In this document: one piece after another, positions 1 to 9,227 of the stretch | Layout of the letters: each line of letters starts with the position of its first letter | Numbering within the stretch: position 1 is the first letter of the stretch | Assembly (NCBI RefSeq): GCF_000026945.1 | Contig: NC_012860.1 | Location: 2,666,001-2,730,000 of the forward strand | Direction: 5' to 3' | Source of the DNA: Candida dubliniensis CD36 | Lineage: Eukaryota; Ascomycota; Pichiomycetes; Serinales; Debaryomycetaceae | DNA length: 64,000 nucleotides | Position numbers and translations under genes: made by a program | The notes under the pieces: generated by a model | What the model saw: the letters and a program-made list of their open reading frames with translations, nothing else | The model's database searches: none | What the model was told of the DNA's origin: nothing

Positions 1-101
1 ATACAAAAACAAACACACACACACACACATACAACAAAAAGAATCAATCCCAATATCATTAATATTTATTGTTCAATTTAAGTTTCAATCAAACAACAAT
101 T

Positions 102-2813
102 TTAGAAAATTCCTAAAGAAGCAGCTGATTTTAATGGTTTAACAATTTTCAAATTTAACCCTCCAGAACTATGATTACGTTTATGTTTTTGTGATTTTGA
201 TAATGATGTAGTGCCATCATCACCACCACCATTACTATTACCACTACCAAACATTCCTGAAGTATCTGAACTATCGACATCTGATAATATACGAGGTTGT
301 TGTGCTGGTGATGGAATAGTTGATGGTGTGAAATTAGTAGTTGGATTAGCAATCATTAAAGATCTTCTTCTACTTTCTTTTAAAAATTCATTGATTGAAA
401 GATATTCTTGTTGGAAATTCAAAATACCATTATGTCCATTCTTATAATTTCCAAAACTAGCACTAGCTGCTAATCTTTGTTGCTGTGATGGTGGTTGTGA
501 TAGTGGTGGCTTGCCATCATATTCATCATCTAATTTTTTGGATGAATAGATTGAGAAACCTTCTTGAAGTGATTCTTTATCTATATCATTACCCAATCTC
601 AATGAACCATTTTTGGATATTTGACTATCAGAACTTCTATTGATTAATGTATTAGAATGATCTTCTCCTCCTTCTTCTTCCTCTTCATCATCATGGTTAT
701 GACTAGCACCATCAAAGTGTTGTTGTTGTTGCTGTTGTTGTTGATATTGATGATGTTGATTATCTTCTTCTATTTCACTTCTGCCATCATCATACATATT
801 GTCAATTAATTCTGGATCAGGTTTAAATGCCGATATACTTTGAATATCATCAGTAGAAGTTGTACCAGACCTTTGCATAATGTCTAGTCCACCTCCAAAT
901 CCAGTACCAGTGCCAGCACTGCTAACTCCACCAATACTTTGTTGACGTTGTAATAATAATGTTTCTCGTTTAATACTCATTTCTTCTTCTTTATATTTAT
1001 TCAAATCTTCTAATTTCAGTTGAATTTCTCCTAATCTATTTCTAAATCCTAACGTCTCACGAGAAATTAATAATTGTTGTTCTTTTAAAGATAATTTCAA
1101 TTTATTGATTTTATTATCTCTACTCTCAATAATCTTTTCACTAATTAATAAATGTTTCCTTAAATTAATATTAACCAATTCAACTTCATTCAACTTATTA
1201 CTGATATTTTGCAAAGAATTTTCCAATGAAAATAATTTACTTTCTTCTTGATGAGAAGTTTTCAAATTTTGCATCTTCAAATTCAATATCACATTCTCCA
1301 ATTCTTCAATTTTTTTATCACGACGATCTAATTCATCACTCATATGACTATTTCTCGCAAGACTAGGTGGTGGTGACGATATAATTGACACTGTAGATGG
1401 TATTGGTAATCGAGATTGGAATGTGCTGGGTTTAGTGGCCAAAGAAGTGGCAATACTAGTTGTGGTGGCAGTACTATTTCTCATCATTGAGAACATCAGT
1501 GGTGATGAATGAGGTTCTGAACGGTACGATGATAATTCATCTTCCAATTGCTTAATATAAGCTTGATTGCTTTGATTCATCTTTTCCAATTGAGTAATTC
1601 GATTCTTCAAAGATGCAGTACTTAATTCAGTGTTTACATGGGCACTATTCTTAATTGATTTGGCTCTAGTACCAAATCGAAGGGTCGATAAAGTTTCTAA
1701 CTCATTGAATGATGATGGTGAACAATTGATAATTAATGAAGTTCTTGAATTACCACCAATGGATTCCTGTAGAATACGAGTCAATTTGGAATCCCTATAT
1801 GGAATATGAGTTGATTTCCCATCAGTTAAGGCATTTATAACATTACCCAATGCCGATAATGATGAATTGATTTTTTTTGCTTCTTCCAATGTTTGACCTT
1901 GGGCACCGGTCTTGTCAACTTTTTCACTACCAGCAAGATCAACAAGAAATAAGTTTGATCGTTTAATCACTTCTGTCTCCATATGCTTTTGAGTTAATTT
2001 AATTTGGAAAATTGTATGTGACCGTGAACTTTCTTCATTCATTTGAGTCGACGATATAGACCGATATTTTAACCCTTCAGAAAGTATATTTAATAGTTCC
2101 AATTCATTGGTAACCAGTCTGGTAGCTAGTCCCTTCACATATATACCATTCAGTTTATCTTCATGTATAGTAAACTTGTGATCAAATTCATTATTGACGA
2201 CATCAATCAAATCTCGAATTTGCTCCATATGAATTTCCATGAATGAAACACACACAGAATATTCAACCTCAGATGATACTGATTCATTGGCAGAAATCCT
2301 CTCAAATATTTCATGCGATATTCTAGGTATAATACCTTTTGAATTAGGATCCAGCAATTGTGATGCACCCAACATGGTATACGATTTACCTGACCCAGTT
2401 TGACCATATGCCAAGACAGTACCATTGTATCCATTTATTAAATCGTCCACTGTTTCAGCAATAGAAAATTGATAGATATCCAATTGACTTGCTTCAGGGG
2501 AAAACACTCTGTCAAAGGAATAATGGGTTGTGTAATCCTTCCCATATAATGTCACAGTTTGAGTGTTTGGAAATTCAACAATCAGTTTACCCTTTTGTAG
2601 TTCCTTTTCATTTTCAGGTCGAAATCGACAGATAACTTTGATGTTATTAATAGTGGAGATGTTAGAATCCATTATAAATGTAGACCCTCTGACTTGTGAT
2701 GGAGCCAAGTAATTGAATGGCAACCCAGGACTATTTATGGAATCATCGTAATATTCGACACTTCGATGCAAAGTAAGATCCCCATCAAATGATTTTGAAT
2801 GTACGCTTGACAT
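102..2813 (-). CDS. conventional kinesin (kinesin-1-like heavy chain)
   Basis: Plus-end-directed type microtubule motor of 903 residues. The motor domain spans about residues 57-395. It shows the P-loop GQTGSGKS (137-144), switch I SSRSH, switch II LVDLAGSEK, and a long match to fungal conventional kinesins ending in the neck (LSTLRFGTRAKSIKN). Coiled coil follows at about 405-435 and 500-620. The tail is low-complexity, with an acidic block and a polyQ run. Fungal kinesin-1 is normally about 930 residues, so the length fits. ATG at 2813 gives a 56-residue leader before the motor; Met48 would instead give an N-terminus like filamentous-fungal kinesin-1, so the start is open. Known of the family: vesicle and organelle transport. 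S. cerevisiae has no conventional kinesin. From memory, unchecked, this may be the gene called KIP4 in C. albicans. Confidence 0.85.
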   Translation of the reverse strand: MSSVHSKSFDGDLTLHRSVEYYDDSINSPGLPFNYLAPSQVRGSTFIMDSNISTINNIKVICRFRPENEKELQKGKLIVEFPNTQTVTLYGKDYTTHYSFDRVFSPEASQLDIYQFSIAETVDDLINGYNGTVLAYGQTGSGKSYTMLGASQLLDPNSKGIIPRISHEIFERISANESVSSEVEYSVCVSFMEIHMEQIRDLIDVVNNEFDHKFTIHEDKLNGIYVKGLATRLVTNELELLNILSEGLKYRSISSTQMNEESSRSHTIFQIKLTQKHMETEVIKRSNLFLVDLAGSEKVDKTGAQGQTLEEAKKINSSLSALGNVINALTDGKSTHIPYRDSKLTRILQESIGGNSRTSLIINCSPSSFNELETLSTLRFGTRAKSIKNSAHVNTELSTASLKNRITQLEKMNQSNQAYIKQLEDELSSYRSEPHSSPLMFSMMRNSTATTTSIATSLATKPSTFQSRLPIPSTVSIISSPPPSLARNSHMSDELDRRDKKIEELENVILNLKMQNLKTSHQEESKLFSLENSLQNISNKLNEVELVNINLRKHLLISEKIIESRDNKINKLKLSLKEQQLLISRETLGFRNRLGEIQLKLEDLNKYKEEEMSIKRETLLLQRQQSIGGVSSAGTGTGFGGGLDIMQRSGTTSTDDIQSISAFKPDPELIDNMYDDGRSEIEEDNQHHQYQQQQQQQQHFDGASHNHDDEEEEEGGEDHSNTLINRSSDSQISKNGSLRLGNDIDKESLQEGFSIYSSKKLDDEYDGKPPLSQPPSQQQRLAASASFGNYKNGHNGILNFQQEYLSINEFLKESRRRSLMIANPTTNFTPSTIPSPAQQPRILSDVDSSDTSGMFGSGNSNGGGDDGTTSLSKSQKHKRNHSSGGLNLKIVKPLKSAASLGIF

Positions 2814-5800
2814 GATTAGATTAAGGAGATTCTGGTATTTATTGGTCTTATTTATTTAGTGATTAGGTTGGAAGTGTTGTTGAATGCACAATGGTTCTTG
2901 AAAGTTTTTGTTGCGAAATGTTTTTTTGAAATCCAATACTTCTCTCGTCTGAGTTGATAGAAAAAAAAAACCCAAATCAAAACAAAAACACGAAATTGGA
3001 TGAGTGAAAACTTTTATAAATGATATGTACTGGGGAAAGAACGTAAAAATCGATAAATTAAAAAAAAAAAAATTTTGGGAAAATCACCACTAGGTTATGA
3101 ACAAAATGGACTTTTTGTTTTTATAAAGTTAATCAAAATCCCAGAAGATTCTGGTTTATATTAATATAAATTTTTGATGTAGTTGTAGTTGTGGTTGTAT
3201 GGAAAAAAAAAAAAAAAAAAAGAAAAACAATATGCAATCTTACCAAAAATAATTTTCTCTTCTTTTTTTTTTTTGTCTCTTTTCGTGTAATGTGCGTCCC
3301 GCCCAATTTATTGTTTATGTTTACTGGTTATTGTTTGTCTTACTCTCTCTTTTTTTTTTTCCTCCCAATTGTATAGTTTAAATTTATCTTTGTGTATTCT
3401 TTGATGATGTGAACAATCCAGTATTTCTTCACCTATTGTAATCACTGTGCTGGTACTTTGCTGGAAATCCGGACTTTATCAGAATTATAATACCTCAATT
3501 ATGAAGGAAGGAAAGAAAAGAAAAAAAACCTAACCGATTGACAGACAAGCAAAAATATAAAAAAAAAGGTTGGTTGTATGAAAAAAAAAAAAAGAACTAA
3601 AACGTAGACTCTTGAGCAGGAGGAGGGGGAGGAATTAACAAATCTGAATGATTATCAATTGTATATATATTCTCTAATTGTCTTCAATTATATATACGGT
3701 TGTTGTTGTTGTTTATTAATCTGGCTTGTTTTAGAAAAGAATTCTTCGCCCTTTGCTCCTCGTTTTCTCGTTTTCTCGTTTTGAATTGAACTTTGAGATA
3801 AAACGAAAAGTAATAAACAAATAAATAAATAATATTATTATTATTTTTCAGAACACTTGTCGTGTAACACAAAGATTATGAGGTCTTTTATTATTTCGAG
3901 TGTGATGATGATGTTAAAATTGTGACGTGCTAATTGAATAGTTGTAGTTGTAATTTAGTAACACACAAACTCAATAACTAACTTGGTATTTTGACACTTT
4001 TTGAAAACTATTATCCACTTCTTATAGGAATGATCCAGTAATCAAGTAGTGCCAAGATATGAACTGGGCTTAAATCAAGGGGGGAGGGATATCACAGGGA
4101 ATGTAATTTATTAGATGCACACAAACTAGTCTGAAGTGGAAAAATACACGCGTGTAAAAAAAAAAAAAAATGGAACTTGTTTTTACAACCACAAAATATT
4201 CTAGATCCACCTGACAGTGTTGGAAGGAAGAAAGAATTGCGTTGATAGGTTGTTGTAGGTAGGTTTGCACTAAAATCAGTCGAGTAGTCGCCTTGTCAAA
4301 TTGGAGTATTTAATTGTCTTTCAAAACCAATGAAATCAACAGTTTTGCAACACCAGTAGAGGTATGAAAAAAAAAAAAAAAACAAATGGATAGAGAATTG
4401 GAAAATTTGTAGAGGTTTTTTTTTTGTTTGCAAAATTTACAAATAAGAATCAAAGAGAAAAGGTTGTTGTAGAAATGAATAAAAATAAACTGGACAAAAA
4501 CCTGTACTGAATTGGCCAATAGAAAGAAAGTCCAAAACTTTAAAAAAACTCACAAATATTGTTTTAAACAATTGGTTTGTGTTGATTAATTATACTTTTA
4601 TTATTATTTGGTCCTGTTAAAAAGTGAGTCTGATGAATATGAATTTATTCTATTTTCCACCAATATAGTATCTTAAATGTGGCTAGCAATGCTTCTTTAA
4701 TAGAATTAATTGTTAGCTAGTAGTTTGTCTTTGCTTTAGATGGAACTAACTTCTGAATTCTGACAACGATGAATCTGTAGAGGTTACAAAAAGAGAGGGG
4801 GGGGATGCAAACCCTTGATAATCTAATTAATTAACTAACTGAATGTATGGCTTATTTACTTATGCATTTAGTATATGCATAATTAAGGATCACCACCACC
4901 AACAAAAAAAAAAAATACTTCTTGTTGTGTTCCTATTGTCTTTTGGGATTTTTAGATTTTTATTTGGGAATTAATTTTAAATTTAGTCAGTCAGTTCATG
5001 GCTTGATAGTAATACAAAGAACAATCCTATTGAAGAAATCAAATCAAAATTAACTTTCTTTGTCAAGATAATTTCCTATTTCAATAGTGGATGGTCCAGT
5101 GTCAAAGTTTCAAATGACGAAAATAGCCATATTCTTACTAGTTTTTATTTCTCCAACTCAACGGTATAACTGAAACATGTTTTGGTTATCGCTATCTTTC
5201 TTTTTTTTTTTTTTTTAAACCCAAACACCACAAACCTCAAACAATAACATCTAAACTAATTGATTGTTGTATGAACAACTAACCAAAATCTCGAGGCTTT
5301 ATATTATAGTACCAGGCAGTTAACTAGCTAACGTTTCATTTTTCAACTCTTTTGGTTTCCCTTTATTGTTCTCTTTTATTCTTTGTTGGGTTCACCGTTG
5401 TCAGGGTGAATTCGAATTATCGTCATGAGATTTTATGTTTGTTATTTTTTGCATACATACATACATACCGCAGCAATGATTCTTTTTTATTTTCCATTAT
5501 TAACGAATCTTTATATGTAAAACCTACTAAACCAAGATTTCTTTTCTGAAATATGAAGTGATTCTTTCATCTTCTTCTTGTTTTCTCTAATGCCGATCTT
5601 TGTCCAGACTTTCATCATGATAGTAGCATTTTCTTCTGAAACTCATTATTAAGTGCTTTGCATTCTATATTATTTTATAGCAATTACTTGGCGGGCTTAC
5701 CGTTAAAGCCAATCAATACCCGAGTTTTCTCAACTGACCTTACAAACTCTTAGGTTTAATCCACGCGTCCCCCTCTCTCTCTAAGTAAGCTTGTTAATTA

Positions 5801-6068
5801 GTTGCATTTAAAACAGGAACGAATTTTTGCTCTAATTTTGTATTTTCTCTTTTTTTAAAGGAGTACCTTATCCCTTATAAGCAGATTATTAAAATACACA
5901 AGAGAAACATTCCCTTGAAAAAAAAAAAAAAGGGGGAACAAGATTTTTGTGTTTACTTCAAGCCTATTATCGTCGTCTAATTCAATAATAATGATGATGA
6001 TGATATTGCAAAAAAAAAAGGACGTGTACTCTTAAACAAAAAAAAGTTTTGGTTTGCTTACATAATAT

Positions 6069-6074
6069 CACGTG
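6069..6074. promoter_or_regulatory. CACGTG E-box upstream of SER33
   Basis: A CACGTG core about 550 bp before the SER33 start. This is the Cbf1/bHLH consensus. Function is inferred from motif and position only. Confidence 0.35.
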
Positions 6075-6288
6075 CGCATATATTTTTTTTTTTTTTACTT
6101 GAATTCAAAGAAGTCAAAAATCTGCAATTGGCAATCTCCCAGCCAGAGTCTAATATTAGGATTTTTCTTTATCTAATCAAGAACTTTGCAGCCATATACC
6201 AGCTGATTACAAACTTTGACTAGCTAATATTACTATTTATATCAACCCTCCAAATATACAAACTAAAATAACAAATTGCAAACTGGTC

Positions 6289-6295
6289 TGACTCA
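6289..6295. promoter_or_regulatory. Gcn4 box TGACTCA upstream of SER33
   Basis: Perfect 7-bp Gcn4 site, about 330 bp before the SER33 ATG. Gcn4 drives amino-acid biosynthesis genes under starvation, which fits a serine-pathway enzyme. TRP3 in this window carries the mirror version TGAGTCA. Confidence 0.6.
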
Positions 6296-6357
6296 CTTTG
6301 TCTAATTAATTAATAGCAAATTAATTAAGAAAAATTTTTCATCAAGAAATCACCAGT

Positions 6358-6369
6358 TATCACGTGATA
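6358..6369. promoter_or_regulatory. 12-bp palindrome TATCACGTGATA (Cbf1-type) upstream of SER33
   Basis: Perfect palindrome centred on CACGTG with the TCACGTGA flanks preferred by Cbf1, about 255 bp before the SER33 ATG. It is the second CACGTG in this promoter. Confidence 0.5.
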
Positions 6370-6622
6370 TCATTATACACCAACATTTACGAAGGGGGCA
6401 ACACGTTAATTACTCATTCATTTGACAGAAGAAAAAAAAAAAAAAAATCAAAATTGGATGAGAAAATGATCGATCGATGATTATTTTGTTGTGAGATAAT
6501 TTTTCAAAACTTTTTCTACTATTCTTTTCTTTAATAAAGTCAATTCAGTTTCTAACAAATTAGTATCAATTTTCTTTGTTTTCTTTTGATTTTGATTTTG
6601 AATAACCTACACACACATAGCT

Positions 6623-8014
6623 ATGTCATCACCTCAACAAATTGTTAATTCATTTCAACAAGCCTTGAATTTATCAGGATCTCCAAATGCTGTTTCTACA
6701 TCACCAACTCAATCATTCTTAAGTCAATATGTCCCAAGTAAACCAGCTAAAGCTTTAAAACCTTTCAAAACTGGTGATATCAAGATTTTATTATTGGAAA
6801 ATGTTAATCAAACTGCCATAAATATTTTCAAAAATCAAGGTTATCAAGTTGAATTTTATAAATCATCATTACCAGAAGATGAATTATTGGAAAAAATTAA
6901 AGATGTTCATGCAATTGGTATTAGATCGAAAACCAAATTGACAGAAAAAATCCTTAAAGCTGCTAAAAATTTGGTGGTTATTGGTTGTTTCTGTATTGGT
7001 ACCAATCAAGTTGATTTGGAATTTGCTGCCAAGTCCGGTATCGCAGTTTTCAATTCTCCATTTTCAAATTCTAGATCAGTTGCTGAATTAGTCATTGCTG
7101 AAATCATTACTTTGGCCAGACAATTGGGTGATCGTTCAATTGAATTACACACTGGAACTTGGAATAAAGTCAGTGCCAAATGTTGGGAAATCAGAGGTAA
7201 AACTTTAGGTATTGTAGGTTATGGTCATATTGGTTCTCAATTATCTGTCTTGGCTGAAGCCATGGGTATGAATGTTATTTATTACGATGTTTTAACTATC
7301 ATGTCCTTGGGTAACTCCAAACAAGTTGAAAGTTTAGATGAATTGTTGAAAAGAGCCGATTTCGTCACTTTGCACGTCCCAGCCACTCCAGAAACCAAGA
7401 ACTTGTTGAGTGCACCACAATTTGCCGCTATGAAAGATGGTGCTTACGTTATAAATGCTTCTAGAGGTACTGTTGTTGATATTCCAGCTTTGGTTCAAGC
7501 TATGAAAGCCGGAAAAATTGCTGGTGCTGCTTTGGATGTCTACCCAAATGAACCAGCAAAGAATGGTGAAGGTTTATTTAGTGACAGTTTGAATGACTGG
7601 GCTAGTGAATTATGTTCATTAAGAAATGTGATTTTGACTCCACATATTGGTGGGTCTACTGAAGAAGCTCAATCTGCTATTGGTATTGAAGTCGGTAATG
7701 CCTTGACCAAATACATCAACGAAGGTGCTTCTCAAGGTGCCGTCAACTTCCCAGAAGTTTCATTGAGACCATTGGATTTGGATCAACAAAATGTTGTCAG
7801 AGTATTATACATCCATCAAAACGTTCCTGGTGTGTTGAAAACCGTCAACAATATCTTGTCCAATCATAATATTGAGAAACAATTCTCAGATTCCCAAGGT
7901 GAGATTGCTTACTTGATGGCCGATATTTCTGATGTTGATATCAGTGATATACAGTCATTGTATGAGCAATTAGAACAAACTCCTTATAAGATTGCTACTC
8001 GTTTGTTATATTAA
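6623..8014 (+). CDS. SER33: D-3-phosphoglycerate dehydrogenase
   Basis: Oxidises 3-phosphoglycerate to 3-phosphohydroxypyruvate with NAD+, the first step of serine synthesis in the cytosol. The 463 residues are full length for the yeast Ser3/Ser33 family (about 469). An N-terminal extension of about 50 residues precedes the split catalytic domain. The Rossmann motif VGYGHIGSQL lies near 197-206, the 2-hydroxyacid dehydrogenase signature around ASRGTVVD, and the catalytic-His segment TPHIGGSTEEAQ near 339. A C-terminal ACT domain (about 390-463) is the usual site of serine feedback inhibition. Codon use is strongly biased, as in abundant enzymes. The promoter carries a perfect Gcn4 box and two CACGTG sites. 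Confidence 0.95.
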   Translation: MSSPQQIVNSFQQALNLSGSPNAVSTSPTQSFLSQYVPSKPAKALKPFKTGDIKILLLENVNQTAINIFKNQGYQVEFYKSSLPEDELLEKIKDVHAIGIRSKTKLTEKILKAAKNLVVIGCFCIGTNQVDLEFAAKSGIAVFNSPFSNSRSVAELVIAEIITLARQLGDRSIELHTGTWNKVSAKCWEIRGKTLGIVGYGHIGSQLSVLAEAMGMNVIYYDVLTIMSLGNSKQVESLDELLKRADFVTLHVPATPETKNLLSAPQFAAMKDGAYVINASRGTVVDIPALVQAMKAGKIAGAALDVYPNEPAKNGEGLFSDSLNDWASELCSLRNVILTPHIGGSTEEAQSAIGIEVGNALTKYINEGASQGAVNFPEVSLRPLDLDQQNVVRVLYIHQNVPGVLKTVNNILSNHNIEKQFSDSQGEIAYLMADISDVDISDIQSLYEQLEQTPYKIATRLLY

Positions 8015-8255
8015 ATTGAATTATTTGTATAATCTTGGTTATTAGTTAAGTTGATAATGTATGTCTTTTATTTTTAGTCTATAGAAATTTTTTTATTATA
8101 CCAATATGTTTATGAATAAAAAAAAAACTGAAAACTTAAAGAGAAAAGTTAATCTTTACAATACCCTTCTTCTTCTTCCTCCTCTGTTTTCTAAACGCTT
8201 TGATTTCGACTCACTTTCCATATATTTATTTCAAGAATTGGTAATCCTAACCACC

Positions 8256-8696
8256 ATGCAAGATATCATTGACAATCGGTTTCTACTTTTAGAATTATCA
8301 TATTTAGACGATGACGATGATGATGGTGATACAGAATTTACTACAGTCAGTCATTCTACTTCAATAGATTCATTTTTTGACATCCATAAAAGTGACTTTA
8401 TTACTACTACCACATCAAGTCATCATCATAATATGGGAGACAAATTAAAAATTGCAAACAATTTCAATAGCAAGAGCCAAAAATTAGCCGCTACAATTCA
8501 AAAATGGTGTTTCAAAAAATTCTCCAAAAAATCAAAAGTACAACTAGAATCAGATAAAGTACCACTGGTGATTTCAAAGGATCTTCATTATAGTGATGAC
8601 CAATTTGTTTATTTTGATCAATCAACAGAATTAGAAAGAAATAGAAATACTGCCACTAATCAATCTATAAAGCATATTACAAATATCGTAGCTTGA
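8256..8696 (+). CDS. small hypothetical protein with acidic and basic blocks
   Basis: Unrecognised protein of 146 residues from the ATG at 8256 in the context CCACCATG. The frame stays open upstream to an ATG at 8106, but that extension is poor, being Lys/Leu-rich and crossing T-rich DNA, so the internal start is preferred. Visible parts are an acidic Asp run near residues 18-24, a Thr/Ser/His stretch, and a basic segment (about 75-98) rich in Lys and Phe around a single WCFKKF. No signal peptide or membrane segment. It lies 240 bp downstream of SER33 on the same strand. Function unknown; it may be restricted to Candida. Confidence 0.5.
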   Translation: MQDIIDNRFLLLELSYLDDDDDDGDTEFTTVSHSTSIDSFFDIHKSDFITTTTSSHHHNMGDKLKIANNFNSKSQKLAATIQKWCFKKFSKKSKVQLESDKVPLVISKDLHYSDDQFVYFDQSTELERNRNTATNQSIKHITNIVA

Positions 8697-9227
8697 AAAA
8701 CCGTTTCATCAATCTATCTAGAAATACTCTTATTGTGTGACTGTATAATTTACTAGCACAAATATACATATATATATATATATATTTATTTGACCATGTA
8801 TATGATCTTTAGTTATTAGCTTTAATCAGTTTGCTTCTTTATGGGGAGGAGTATTTTTTTGCAATTCCTGTATACAGTGTCACCAATATTTAACACCACA
8901 AAACAAGCAACATTCAAGTTCTCAAATTTTTTTTTTTTTCTCTTTCTCTCTGTCTCTGTCTCTCTCTCTCTTTAAACCCAAGCAAAGATATTCTCTCTTG
9001 TTCATCAAATTTTGGTGGCAACACCCAAAGTTTTATTAACAACAATTTTCTTTTTTTTTTTTTTTTTCTTCCTTTTACGTTTTCCTTTCTAATTTCACAA
9101 TTACATTTGACTTGGAAACAATCTTAAATCCATATTTCTATTTCATATTTTGGTTTCCCCCTCCAATTAATTAGTTTGTTTTTTTGTTATATTCCCAAAT
9201 TCAGTAAAAAGTTTTAACAAGTGAACT
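8697..9227. other. intergenic region, RPN2 promoter
   Basis: 531 bp containing a short (TA)n run near 8765-8785, a CT-rich stretch near 8940-8970 and a long T run near 9053-9067. A PACE-like element is listed separately. No gene seen. Confidence 0.6.
9014..9022 (+). promoter_or_regulatory. PACE-like Rpn4 site GGTGGCAAC
   Basis: Eight of nine bases match the proteasome-associated control element GGTGGCAAA, bound by Rpn4 in yeasts. It lies about 206 bp before the ATG of the proteasome gene RPN2, the expected place. Confidence 0.55.

Larger units (their letters stand above)
2814..6622. other. 3.8-kb intergenic region upstream of the kinesin and SER33 genes
   Basis: No convincing gene: reading frames are short, AT-rich and unlike proteins. 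It is the shared upstream region of two divergent genes. It holds many A or T runs of 10-18 nt (for example near 3199, 4158, 4367, 5203, 5920, 6080 and 6431). A 10-bp palindrome ACACGCGTGT lies at 4146-4155, and another ACGCGT (MBF-type core) at 5763-5768. Distinct factor sites cluster in the last 600 bp before SER33 and are listed separately. Confidence 0.7.

Noticed and set aside
5685..5715. Short inverted repeat TTGGC...GCCAA upstream of SER33
   Set aside because: Only a 5-bp stem, with competing pairings; no further tRNA-like or terminator-like structure.
8106..8255. Upstream start for the small gene after SER33
   Set aside because: Codons there are Lys- and Leu-rich and the DNA looks like a leader; the ATG at 8256 has a better context and composition.
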